Shown: piece after piece, positions 1 through 6,122 of the stretch
How the letters are laid out: each line of letters starts with the position of its first letter
Position numbering within the stretch: position 1 is the stretch's first letter
NCBI GenBank assembly: GCA_900548615.1
Contig: URKW01000113.1
Location: forward strand, 1 to 6,230
DNA: 6,230 nt
Direction of reading: 5' to 3'
From: an uncultured Eubacteriales bacterium
GTDB taxonomy: Bacteria > Bacillota > Clostridia > Oscillospirales > Oscillospiraceae
Notes under the pieces: model-generated
Databases searched by the model: none
What the model was told of the DNA's origin: nothing
Seen by the model: only the letters and a program-made list of their open reading frames with translations
Translations under genes and position numbers: made by a program

Positions 1-445
1 CCAGACTGCCCAGCAGCGCTCCCAGCACGATACAGGCGGGGAGCGCCGCCCACAGGGCCGCAGTCTCCCCGCAGGCCAGCGGCAGATGGATGCGGCCCGT
101 CAGTGACTGGACATAGGCCAGCACGCCGTTGAAAAGGCCTGCGGCGCTGTCCCGCGTCTGGGGAAGCAGCAGGCACCACGCGGCGGCAGCCAGCGCCAGC
201 AGCGCAGGAAGCCACTGCCGCCAGCCACGGCTCATGGCGCACCATACGGCCAATGCCAGCGCCGCCGCGCCTGCCGCCATGGCAGGCCACAGGGCGCTCC
301 AGCCGAAAAGGGCGCACAGCGTGCCCAGCACGCCGCCGTAGACCAACAGCGCCGCGAGACTTCGCTCCGCAACAGCCAGCGGCACAGATGCAGTTGTCTC
401 CCGAACCGGCGTCAGGCGCAGGGCGGGGGTGGTTTCGTTCTTCAA
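1..445 (-). CDS. Multi-spanning membrane protein, N-terminal part; probable TgpA-like transglutaminase-family protein (incomplete at left edge)
   Basis: An open frame runs 148 codons from a TTG at 445-443 off the left edge with no stop. The product begins with a short polar stretch (KNETTPALRLTPVRE), followed by about four hydrophobic segments near residues 29-49, 53-70, 76-95 and 128-147, with Arg/Trp-rich loops between them. TTG is chosen because an in-frame TAG lies a few codons upstream, no ATG or GTG occurs before the first membrane segment, and a GAGG sits 8 bases upstream. No catalytic domain is visible because the gene is cut by the window. The TgpA assignment rests on position: MoxR, DUF58 and a membrane protein with an extracytoplasmic transglutaminase-like domain form a well-known three-gene order. 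If correct, the missing part should hold a Cys-His-Asp transglutaminase core. The frame is solid; the family is inferred. Confidence 0.68.
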   Translation of the reverse strand, partial: MKNETTPALRLTPVRETTASVPLAVAERSLAALLVYGGVLGTLCALFGWSALWPAMAAGAAALALAVWCAMSRGWRQWLPALLALAAAAWCLLLPQTRDSAAGLFNGVLAYVQSLTGRIHLPLACGETAALWAALPACIVLGALLGSL

Positions 446-453
446 AGGGAGTA

Positions 454-457
454 CCTC
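454..457 (-). promoter_or_regulatory. Ribosome binding site for the TTG-started membrane protein
   Basis: On the minus strand GAGG lies 8 bases before TTG at 445-443. It is the only Shine-Dalgarno-like match between the in-frame upstream stop and the first membrane segment, so it decides this non-ATG start. Confidence 0.5.
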
Positions 458-504
458 GTGATAAGTGGGATTCTATTGGTAATGGGTATATAACACGCAT
501 TTCC

Positions 505-533
505 AAGGCTCCCCTTGTTGCAAGGGGAGGCTT
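505..533 (-). repeat. Intercistronic hairpin between the DUF58 gene and the TgpA-like gene
   Basis: Arms 505-517 and 521-533 pair over 13 positions with a single G-G mismatch (508/530) around a TTG loop. The inner nine pairs (CTCCCCTTG/CAAGGGGAG) are perfect. In the direction of the operon the hairpin is followed by TTGGAAA rather than a T-run, so it is not a good minus-strand terminator. On the plus strand it is followed by TTGGTTTT, only a weak T-tract. It sits in the 104-bp gap after the DUF58 stop. It could be an mRNA-processing or stability element, a partial attenuator that lowers expression of the last gene, or a dispersed genomic palindrome. Confidence 0.6.
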
Positions 534-549
534 TTGGTTTTGCTTCCGT

Positions 550-1692
550 TTAATACAAATCGATCTCGTACAAAGCCGCTTCCGCGTCGGGGGAGAAGCA
601 GTAGCCCCGGCCGGGGAAATCCTGCGGCAGTTCCGCTGCGCAAAACAGCCCCACCAGCTCCGCCGGGTCGCAGACACGCTCCAGCGCGGGACACCCTCCG
701 GCAGAGACGAACACCGTCTTGCCATTGGCCCGGCCATACTGGCGGAGATACAGCTCCGCCACGCTCTCCAGCGTGGGGGACGCCGGTGCGCTCAGCAGCT
801 TGGGCAGCATATCGTACAGGGCGCTTTCGTCCTCCAGCTCATACAGGGCGCAGTCCTGTCCGGCGGCGTCGTTCCACGCCACGCAGCACCGGACGCCCTG
901 CCGCAGCAGCTCACGGGCCAGCGAGATCACCATTTCCGCCATGGCGCTGGCCTGTTGGGGCGCTTCGCCTTCGGCGCGGCGCTCCCACAGCAGCAGGACG
1001 CTGCGCTCCAGCGGCAGGCCGGGGTCGCGCACCACCAGCCGATCCAGCTTGCTGCTGAGCTTCCAGTGGATCTGCTTGGCGCTGTCGCCGGGGACATAGT
1101 CCCGCAGCTGGAAGGTATCGGCAAAGTCATAGCCGGGGCGCTCCTGGGAATAGCTGTCGCTGTCGTCGCTGACGCCGGTGCGCAGGGGCAGATTCAGCCG
1201 CAGCTCCATCAGATCCGGCTCCACCGGGAACTCCCGGCGCTCCGCCGGGGGAGCGGAGAAGCCCGCCAGTCCCAGCAGGTCGCAGACACGGGTTTTTTCC
1301 ACGCTGAGGCGGTATACGCCGCACAGGGGATCGTCCAGCGTGACGGCGCTCTCGCCGCTGCGCTTTGGCGGGGCGGACAGAGCCAGCGCCGCCGCGGCGG
1401 TCTGTCCGGTCAGCAGATTCTCCGTCCGCAGCCACACCCGGACACAGGGCAGCGGCAGCGCCGAAGCGTTCTCCACCCGCACCGTCAGGGGACAGGCGTG
1501 ATGGGCCACGCCGGTTTGCGGCGCGTCCAGCGTCACGGTGACGCGGCGGCGGGCCAGCAGCGCCAGCGCCATACCGCACAGGGCGATTACCACCAGCGCC
1601 GCACCCACGGCCAATGCCGCGGCGGCCCCGGTCAGCACGTACCACAGCGCGGCGCAGGCCAGACACGCCAGCCACACAAGCAAAGCCGTCAT
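550..1692 (-). CDS. DUF58 family protein, membrane-anchored
   Basis: The product is 380 residues, a usual DUF58 length. Two closely spaced hydrophobic segments (about residues 4-22 and 23-47) form an N-terminal membrane hairpin ending in ARRR. A beta-rich region (about 50-160) follows. The DUF58 signature is at about 195-222: LRDYVPGDSAKQIHWKLSSK, ending in LVVRD, that is R-x-Y-x-x-G-D-x-x-x-x-I-x-W-K. A vWA-like C-terminal half (about 228-330) follows. The ATG at 1692-1690 is chosen because it lies two bases after the MoxR stop, has AGGAG upstream inside the MoxR gene and starts directly at the membrane segment. The open frame extends further upstream to 1809, but only through the MoxR coding region with an Arg-rich non-native sequence. 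DUF58 proteins almost always pair with MoxR ATPases; the exact biochemical role of the family is unsettled. Translational coupling to MoxR is likely. Confidence 0.93.
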   Translation of the reverse strand: MTALLVWLACLACAALWYVLTGAAAALAVGAALVVIALCGMALALLARRRVTVTLDAPQTGVAHHACPLTVRVENASALPLPCVRVWLRTENLLTGQTAAAALALSAPPKRSGESAVTLDDPLCGVYRLSVEKTRVCDLLGLAGFSAPPAERREFPVEPDLMELRLNLPLRTGVSDDSDSYSQERPGYDFADTFQLRDYVPGDSAKQIHWKLSSKLDRLVVRDPGLPLERSVLLLWERRAEGEAPQQASAMAEMVISLARELLRQGVRCCVAWNDAAGQDCALYELEDESALYDMLPKLLSAPASPTLESVAELYLRQYGRANGKTVFVSAGGCPALERVCDPAELVGLFCAAELPQDFPGRGYCFSPDAEAALYEIDLY

Positions 1693-1694
1693 GG

Positions 1695-2633
1695 TCACTT
1701 CTCCTGCACCTGGGGCATTTTCACGGTTTTCACGATCTCCGCCGTCACGTCGGCGGCGGACAGGCGGTGCAGACGGGCCTTGGCGCTGAGCACCAGACGG
1801 TGGCAGCACACGTCGTCAAACACGGCGGCCACATCCTCCGGGATCACGTAGTCCCGACCACGGACAAAGGCGCAGGATTTCGCCATCCGGCACAGAGCCA
1901 GTGCGCCGCGGGGACTGACGCCCAGCTCGATAAACTCATTTTCACGGGTGGCCGTCACCAAGTCCACCACGTAGGCATACACGGGGTCGGAAATATGCAC
2001 CTGACGGGCGTCGTTCATCAGGGAAAGCAGCTGCTCACGGCTCACCGCCGCCGTCAGCTTGTCCAGCGGGTTCTCGTGGTGGCGCTCCTTCAGAATGTCG
2101 ATCTGGCTCTTGGCGTCGGGATAGCCCATGGAGGTGCGGATGAGGAAGCGGTCCAGCTGTGCCGCCGGCAGCAGCTGCGTACCGGCAGAGCCCACCGGGT
2201 TTTGGGTCGCCAACACCACAAAGGGCTCCGGCAGGGGATAGGTCTGGCCGTCCACGGTGACGTGGTACTCCTCCATGGCCTCCAGCAGCGCCGACTGGGT
2301 CTTGCTGGAGGTGCGGTTGATCTCGTCCGCCAGCAGCAGGTTGGTCATCACCGCGCCGGGCTTATAGTCGAAATTGCCGGTGTCCCGGTTATAGACGGAA
2401 AAGCCCAGAATGTCCGAGGGCATGGTATCTGACGTGAACTGCACGCGGCGGGTGTCCAGCCCCAGCGTCCGGGCAAAGCTGATGGCCAGGGTGGTCTTGC
2501 CCACGCCGGGCACGTCCTCCAACAGCACGTGGCCGCCGGATAAAATCGCCATCAGCACCTTTTCCACCACCGCTTCCTTACCGGCGATGACGCTGTTGAT
2601 GGATTTTAAGATGGTGGTCGTAATGTCATTCAT
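1695..2633 (-). CDS. MoxR-type AAA+ ATPase
   Basis: The 312-residue product has full family length with all ATPase motifs in place. These are Walker A PGVGKTT (42-48), Walker B LLLADE (99-104) followed by INRTSSKTQSALLEAMEE, sensor 1 in LATQNP (Asn145), the arginine-finger region QLDRF (159-163), and sensor 2 GVSPRGALAL (Arg242). A C-terminal helical lid follows. It has no signal or membrane segment, so it is cytoplasmic. MoxR proteins act as chaperone-like ATPases that help mature or activate complexes, commonly with a DUF58/vWA partner encoded next to them, as here. Its ATG overlaps the upstream stop as ATGA (2633-2630). The upstream Shine-Dalgarno is only a weak purine run (GAGAG), so translation probably depends on coupling to the preceding gene. 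The partner being activated is unknown; the two surface proteins upstream are candidates. Confidence 0.96.
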   Translation of the reverse strand: MNDITTTILKSINSVIAGKEAVVEKVLMAILSGGHVLLEDVPGVGKTTLAISFARTLGLDTRRVQFTSDTMPSDILGFSVYNRDTGNFDYKPGAVMTNLLLADEINRTSSKTQSALLEAMEEYHVTVDGQTYPLPEPFVVLATQNPVGSAGTQLLPAAQLDRFLIRTSMGYPDAKSQIDILKERHHENPLDKLTAAVSREQLLSLMNDARQVHISDPVYAYVVDLVTATRENEFIELGVSPRGALALCRMAKSCAFVRGRDYVIPEDVAAVFDDVCCHRLVLSAKARLHRLSAADVTAEIVKTVKMPQVQEK

Positions 2634-3808
2634 ACGTTGTTCTCTCTTTTCTTTTTCAGTACCAGTACCAGCGCCATCGCAATAACGAAGGCGATGACGA
2701 TCAATACAACGGGCAGGACAGGGAAGGAGCCGCCGCTCTCAGTGGGGGTCTCTGTGTCAGTATCCGGGGTCGTTTCCAGCTGGACGGGATGGGCGGCGGT
2801 CAGGTCGAAGAACCGACCCTCGCCCTGCTGCCGCAGGGCCATAGCGGTCAGCGCCTGCATGGCCTGCTCACAGGCCATGGCGTCCAGCGGGCCGTCCTTC
2901 TCGTGGGCGAAGCCGCCGTCAGAAAGCCGGAAGTCCATCAGCGCTTCTACCACGTTGCGCTGGTTCTTCTGAAAGCGCTCATCCTCTACCGGGTCGATGT
3001 CCAGCGCCGTCAGCGCCAAGATCACCTGCGCGCAGCTTTCGCTGCTCTGGGCGCCCCAGCTTTCAAAGCCGCCGGTGACCGTCTGGGCCGCCGACAGGGC
3101 ATTCAGCGCCGCGTCGATAACCTCCTGATACTGCTCCCGATAGGGAGCCAGCGCTTGCAAGGCCATGGCGGTGATGTCCACATCCATGGCGCCGCCGCCA
3201 AGGGAGAAGCCGCCGTCGGGCAGCTGGGCGGAGACGATGGCGTCGAGCATGTCCTGACGGCTGTACCGGGCGTCGGCGGGCACTTCCGCGCCTACCGCGT
3301 CCATGGTCAGTAGGGCGAAGATCCAGCCGTTGAGACCCTGTCCGCCCAAGTCCTCCTCGCCTTGCCAATTGTAGGTGCCCTCCGCCACCAGATCGATGGC
3401 CGTTCCGTCGGGCTTGGCGCCGAAAGCTGTGGGGTCGCCCCCCAGCGCCGCCGCAGTCAGGGCGATGCGGTGGTACTCCGTGGCCTTCACGGCGTGAAGG
3501 CCGCCGTTCTCCGCATACTGCCGCTCCACGTAGGCCTGCAGCCGGGCCAGATACCCGGCGTAGTCGTCGGCGATACCGGCGCGGGCCATGGCCAGGGCCG
3601 TCCAGTCGGACACAGAGCTTCCGGCGGGGAAGGCATCCTCCGTCAGCAAGGGTTGGTTGTCGGCTATGCCCCGTTCCGCCCGCTGGGCAACGGCGACATC
3701 CATGGCTAAGTCGCCCCACGAGGGGGTCTCGCCAAAGGCGGGGACGCACAGCGTCAGCGCCAGCAGCAGCGCGGCGGCCAGCGCCGTAATGTTACGCAGT
3801 TTCATCAT
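2630..3808 (-). CDS. Surface-anchored alpha-alpha barrel protein (prenyltransferase/transcobalamin-type repeats), putative corrinoid-binding partner
   Basis: The 392-residue product has an N-terminal signal peptide (about 1-26, probable cut after AFG). A helical repeat domain (about 30-335) follows, then a Thr/Pro/Glu linker (about 341-360), one membrane helix (about 362-384) and a cytoplasmic KKKRE tail, so the domain faces outward. The repeats have the prenyltransferase/terpene-cyclase pattern: QLPDGGFSLGG with DVDITAMALQAL (195-220), VTGGFESWG with CAQVILALTAL (244-269), RLSDGGF with CEQAMQALTAM (294-323), plus earlier degenerate copies (ENGGL near 101; LGGQGLNGWIFALLTMDA near 154-171). 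The same barrel fold forms the large domain of animal intrinsic factor and transcobalamin. An extracellular location and the B12 riboswitch upstream favour a binding role over an enzyme. The start is the first of two adjacent ATGs with AGGAG 7 bases upstream; the gene overlaps the DUF4430 gene end by 17 bp. Ligand binding is inferred. Confidence 0.93.
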   Translation of the reverse strand: MMKLRNITALAAALLLALTLCVPAFGETPSWGDLAMDVAVAQRAERGIADNQPLLTEDAFPAGSSVSDWTALAMARAGIADDYAGYLARLQAYVERQYAENGGLHAVKATEYHRIALTAAALGGDPTAFGAKPDGTAIDLVAEGTYNWQGEEDLGGQGLNGWIFALLTMDAVGAEVPADARYSRQDMLDAIVSAQLPDGGFSLGGGAMDVDITAMALQALAPYREQYQEVIDAALNALSAAQTVTGGFESWGAQSSESCAQVILALTALDIDPVEDERFQKNQRNVVEALMDFRLSDGGFAHEKDGPLDAMACEQAMQALTAMALRQQGEGRFFDLTAAHPVQLETTPDTDTETPTESGGSFPVLPVVLIVIAFVIAMALVLVLKKKRENNV

Positions 3809-5693
3809 GTTGTGTCTCCTCTCCGCCGGGCTCCGGCTCCGGGTCGGGGTTGGGTTCCGGTTCCGGGTCAGGCTCCGGCTCGGGGTCAGGGGTCGGCTCC
3901 GGCTTTATGGCCGGGTCGCTCTGGCCGCAGCCGGTGCAGACGCCGTTTTCATAGTGGTGGCCTGTGGCGGGGATGGTCTCGGTATGGCTCTCGCCGCAGA
4001 GGGAGCAGGTATAGGTCTTTTCGCCCGGCTCGGTGCAGGTGGCGGCCCTGGTGACCGACTCGGTCTCCGTATGGGTGTGGTTGGGGTCGATGGCGCCGCA
4101 GATGCTGCACTTGCCGTCCTGATAGGTGTGGCGGGGCGTATAAACGCCGTCGATCCACGTGCCGCAGTATCGGGTCAGCGGGCCGGTGTCGCCGCCGGTG
4201 CTGCCGCCGATATCCTTGCCATAGGCCAGCGTAAAGCGCAAGGTCAGCACGTCGCCGTCACTGAGGAAGTATCCGGACATGCCGCGGCCGGGATAGGTGG
4301 AGCCGTTGATGCTGTACATCCAGCCGGAGGCCGTGGTGTAGTCAAATTCGCCCAGACTGTCGTTGGCGATGGCGGGCTTTGGCACCTTGATCGTCTTGCG
4401 ATCCAGCTCCAGCAGCTTCTGCAGCTCCTCCGGGATGGCCACCCCTTCAAAGGCGCTGGCACGGGAAATGCGCGTCAGGTAGAAGCCTTCATCCAGCGTG
4501 CCGCTGAAGGACACCCGATAGCCCAGATATTCCAGCGCCGCCTTTATCACGTAGGAGGCGGGCTGATCCTGAAAAATGTCGCAGTCCATCACCGTGTCCA
4601 CCACGCCCAGACCCAGCACGGAGAGATCCAGCCGCACCGTGGCGGTGCCGATCTTCTCGCCGGTGTCACGCACCTTATAGATGATCTTATAGTGCTGATA
4701 GGTGGAGTTGCCGTTGTCGTCCCACGCCACGACGGTCACGTCGTGCTCCGTCTCGTCGCCGCCCAGTCCGGTATCCAGAAACAGGTCGTATTCCAGACCG
4801 CCCGCGCCGGAGCCGGTGCTCTGCTTCACCACCTTGCCGTCCATGGTGACGGTCACGTGGTTCTGGTTCAGGGGGTTGCCTTGCCAGTCCTCGGCCCAGA
4901 CGGTGAAGGTCAGGTTGCGGTTGGTGGTTTCGATGACCTCGCTGCTGAGGTTGGTGCGGATAGAGGGGGGATTCTCGCCCTTGGTGGGGTCATCCTCGTT
5001 GGCCATGGAGGCCCGGTAGTTGATGACGTAATCCACACGGCTGATGGTCTCGCCGCCCCGCTTCAGCAGCAGCGTGATATCGTTGCGGCCCAGCTGCAAT
5101 TTTGTCAGGAAGTCGTCGCCGGTGGCGGTGACCCACTTGCCGTTGACCCGCACACGGAGATAGGTGTCATCGTCGCCGTTGACCACCATGGCCTTGAAGG
5201 AGAACCGGTCGTTCTGCAGCTCCTCCTGCGCGATGGTGCGGTTGCGCAGGTCGGTGGCGATCTGGGGTCCCTGGGGCTGCTCCGGGTCCACAGGCTGCTC
5301 GGGATCCACGGGGCCGTCGCCGCTGTCGCCGGGCTTTTCGTCCGGCGTTTCCTCCGGCTGCTGGCCGGGGTCGGGCTCGTCCACGGGGATCTGCTCGGGC
5401 TGGGGAGTCTCCTCCGGCGGGGTGTCCGGCTCCTGCTGAGTGTCCTTCTGCTGGGCCTGACCGTCCCCGTCGCCGTCGCCTGCCGCGCTGTCCTGAGTCT
5501 GGGACTGCTGGTCGTACCGCAGGCCGATCTGGTCGATGTTCAGGCCGGGGTAGGACTTGGCCTGCGGCGTCTCCGGCTGCTGACGGGGCGCGGACAGCGC
5601 TGCCCAGCTGCCTGCCGCCAGCGCCAGCGCCAGCACCAGACACACCGCGCCGGACAGCAGCGCCTTTTTGTATTTTTGAAGCAATTCTTTCAT
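3792..5693 (-). CDS. Extracellular DUF4430 (transcobalamin C-terminal-like) protein with beta-sandwich regions and a Cys-rich tail
   Basis: The 633-residue product opens with a short basic stretch and a hydrophobic segment (about 11-35): a signal peptide or N-terminal anchor, with no convincing lipobox. A long Pro/Glu/Gln/Asp-rich linker (about 36-145) follows. Two probable Ig/cadherin-like beta regions come next (about 150-227 and 245-342, ending in alternating beta patterns such as HDVTVVAWDDNGN and YKIIYKV). The DUF4430 domain is at about 350-495, with the signature SGWMYSINGSTYPGRGMSGY then LSDGDVLTLRFTLAYG. After it lie CxxC pairs (C529/C532, C563/C566, C586/C589) with repeated H-x-Y-x-x-G-x-C, and a Pro-Glu-Asp tail (about 594-622). 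There is no LPXTG. DUF4430 is the small-domain fold of transcobalamin and intrinsic factor. ATG 5693 has GAGG 4 bases upstream and fits the signal sequence. It is the first gene after a B12 riboswitch, so it is probably a corrinoid-capture component; binding is unproven. Confidence 0.95.
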   Translation of the reverse strand: MKELLQKYKKALLSGAVCLVLALALAAGSWAALSAPRQQPETPQAKSYPGLNIDQIGLRYDQQSQTQDSAAGDGDGDGQAQQKDTQQEPDTPPEETPQPEQIPVDEPDPGQQPEETPDEKPGDSGDGPVDPEQPVDPEQPQGPQIATDLRNRTIAQEELQNDRFSFKAMVVNGDDDTYLRVRVNGKWVTATGDDFLTKLQLGRNDITLLLKRGGETISRVDYVINYRASMANEDDPTKGENPPSIRTNLSSEVIETTNRNLTFTVWAEDWQGNPLNQNHVTVTMDGKVVKQSTGSGAGGLEYDLFLDTGLGGDETEHDVTVVAWDDNGNSTYQHYKIIYKVRDTGEKIGTATVRLDLSVLGLGVVDTVMDCDIFQDQPASYVIKAALEYLGYRVSFSGTLDEGFYLTRISRASAFEGVAIPEELQKLLELDRKTIKVPKPAIANDSLGEFDYTTASGWMYSINGSTYPGRGMSGYFLSDGDVLTLRFTLAYGKDIGGSTGGDTGPLTRYCGTWIDGVYTPRHTYQDGKCSICGAIDPNHTHTETESVTRAATCTEPGEKTYTCSLCGESHTETIPATGHHYENGVCTGCGQSDPAIKPEPTPDPEPEPDPEPEPNPDPEPEPGGEETQHDETA

Positions 5694-5732
5694 ATTTCCT
5701 CAATTCTCCCAGCGGTTTTTGTCAGCAAAGAA

Positions 5733-5757
5733 CGCCGAACATCCCAAGATGCCGGCG
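5733..5757 (-). other. Second leader hairpin just upstream of the DUF4430 gene
   Basis: In the mRNA, CGCCGG then CATC (5757-5748) pairs with GATG and TTCGGCG (5743-5733), giving about ten pairs with one bulge and a TTGG loop. It is followed by TTCTTTG, a poor T-tract. It lies between the riboswitch terminator and the start codon. It may be a weak backup attenuator or merely an mRNA 5' stability hairpin formed after readthrough. Confidence 0.4.
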
Positions 5758-5769
5758 CATTTTTCGCAG

Positions 5770-5809
5770 AAAAAAGCTGATCTTTCCACCAAAATCTGGA
5801 AAAATCAGC
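5770..5809 (-). terminator. Riboswitch-controlled intrinsic terminator
   Basis: On the minus strand GCTGATTTTTCC (5809-5798) pairs with GGAAAGATCAGC (5787-5776), giving 12 continuous pairs with one G-U. An A-T pair can extend it further around a loop of about 8 bases. It is followed at once by six T (5775-5770). It stands about 50 bases after the cobalamin aptamer and about 75 bases before the first start codon, the standard place for the expression platform of a transcription-terminating OFF switch. With B12 bound, the terminator should form and the operon should be silenced. Confidence 0.9.
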
Positions 5810-5855
5810 GTGCTGTCTGCTCGTATTACATACGGAGAGTGCGCCCGCTGCGTAT

Positions 5856-6101
5856 GGCCCTGGACGGTGCAATTCTCCTGACTCGCGCCGCGAAGCGTTG
5901 CCGCTTCCCGTTGTCGCCTTACCTTCTCACAGACGGATATCTGCAATGGCGGAGTTTCCTCCCGGCGGCGAATTTCGCCGCTTCAGACGCCTTCTTGCGC
6001 TCACAGTGCCGGTCGCGCGGGGTTTGTCCCCATTTCTTTTTCACCGCTGCCTGCCCCCGAAGGGGAGCCGTGGGGCAGCGGTTACACCGGATCAACAGGC
6101 C
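5856..6101 (-). promoter_or_regulatory. Cobalamin (B12) riboswitch aptamer
   Basis: Read on the minus strand, the conserved landmarks appear in canonical order. (1) A 5' strand CGGTGTAA (6089-6082) pairs over 8 positions with TTGCACCG (5872-5865), with outer GGCCTG/CAGGGCC pairing (6101-6096 with 5862-5856, one bulged G). (2) A perfect 8-bp arm CCGCTGCC/GGCAGCGG (6081-6074 with 6051-6044) is capped by CCCC-TTCG-GGGG. (3) The core reads AA, then GAAA, then GGGG-ACAAA-CCCC (6031-6019), then GC-GACC-GGC and ACTGTGA (6007-6001), matching the family core GGAA...CC...GC.G.CC...ACTGT. (4) A peripheral GGCGAAATTCGCC hairpin and GCCATTG (5950-5944), equivalent to GCCACTG, follow, with GAGAAGG after. 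(5) The B12-box AGTCAGGAGAATTGC (5883-5869) is present. The last part of the box differs from the usual ACCTGCC but is compensated in the pairing strand. The expression platform is the terminator just downstream. The exact subclass (adenosyl- or other cobalamin) cannot be told by eye. Confidence 0.9.
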
Positions 6102-6122
6102 GTATATTCTGATACATGGTAT

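Noticed and set aside
487..495. Extended -10-like TGTTATATA on the minus strand before the TgpA-like gene
   Set aside because: No -35 match is found at a proper distance (AGGGGA lies there, inside the hairpin), so a separate promoter is not supported.
1693..1809. Longer start for the DUF58 protein (extra 39 residues)
   Set aside because: The extension lies wholly inside the MoxR coding region, is Arg/Pro-rich, and the internal ATG at 1692 has a good AGGAG and begins at the membrane segment.
253..1851. Long plus-strand open frame (532 codons)
   Set aside because: It lies opposite the DUF58 gene and neighbours, has an Arg/Gln/His-rich composition with no domain pattern, and is typical of antisense frames in GC-rich DNA.
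2630..3808. Annotation of the barrel protein as a terpene cyclase or prenyltransferase enzyme
   Set aside because: The protein is exported and membrane-anchored, the DxDD motif is altered to DVDI, and the operon is under B12 control; only the fold, not the activity, is supported.
3930..4170. CxxC motifs as a DNA-binding zinc finger
   Set aside because: They belong to an exported protein between an extracellular domain and a Pro-rich tail, so a nucleic-acid role is unlikely.
3588..5780. Very long plus-strand open frame (730 codons)
   Set aside because: It is the mirror of the DUF4430 gene and the start of the barrel gene; its Gly/Val/Leu/Arg-rich product follows from antisense codons and has no recognisable domain or ribosome site.
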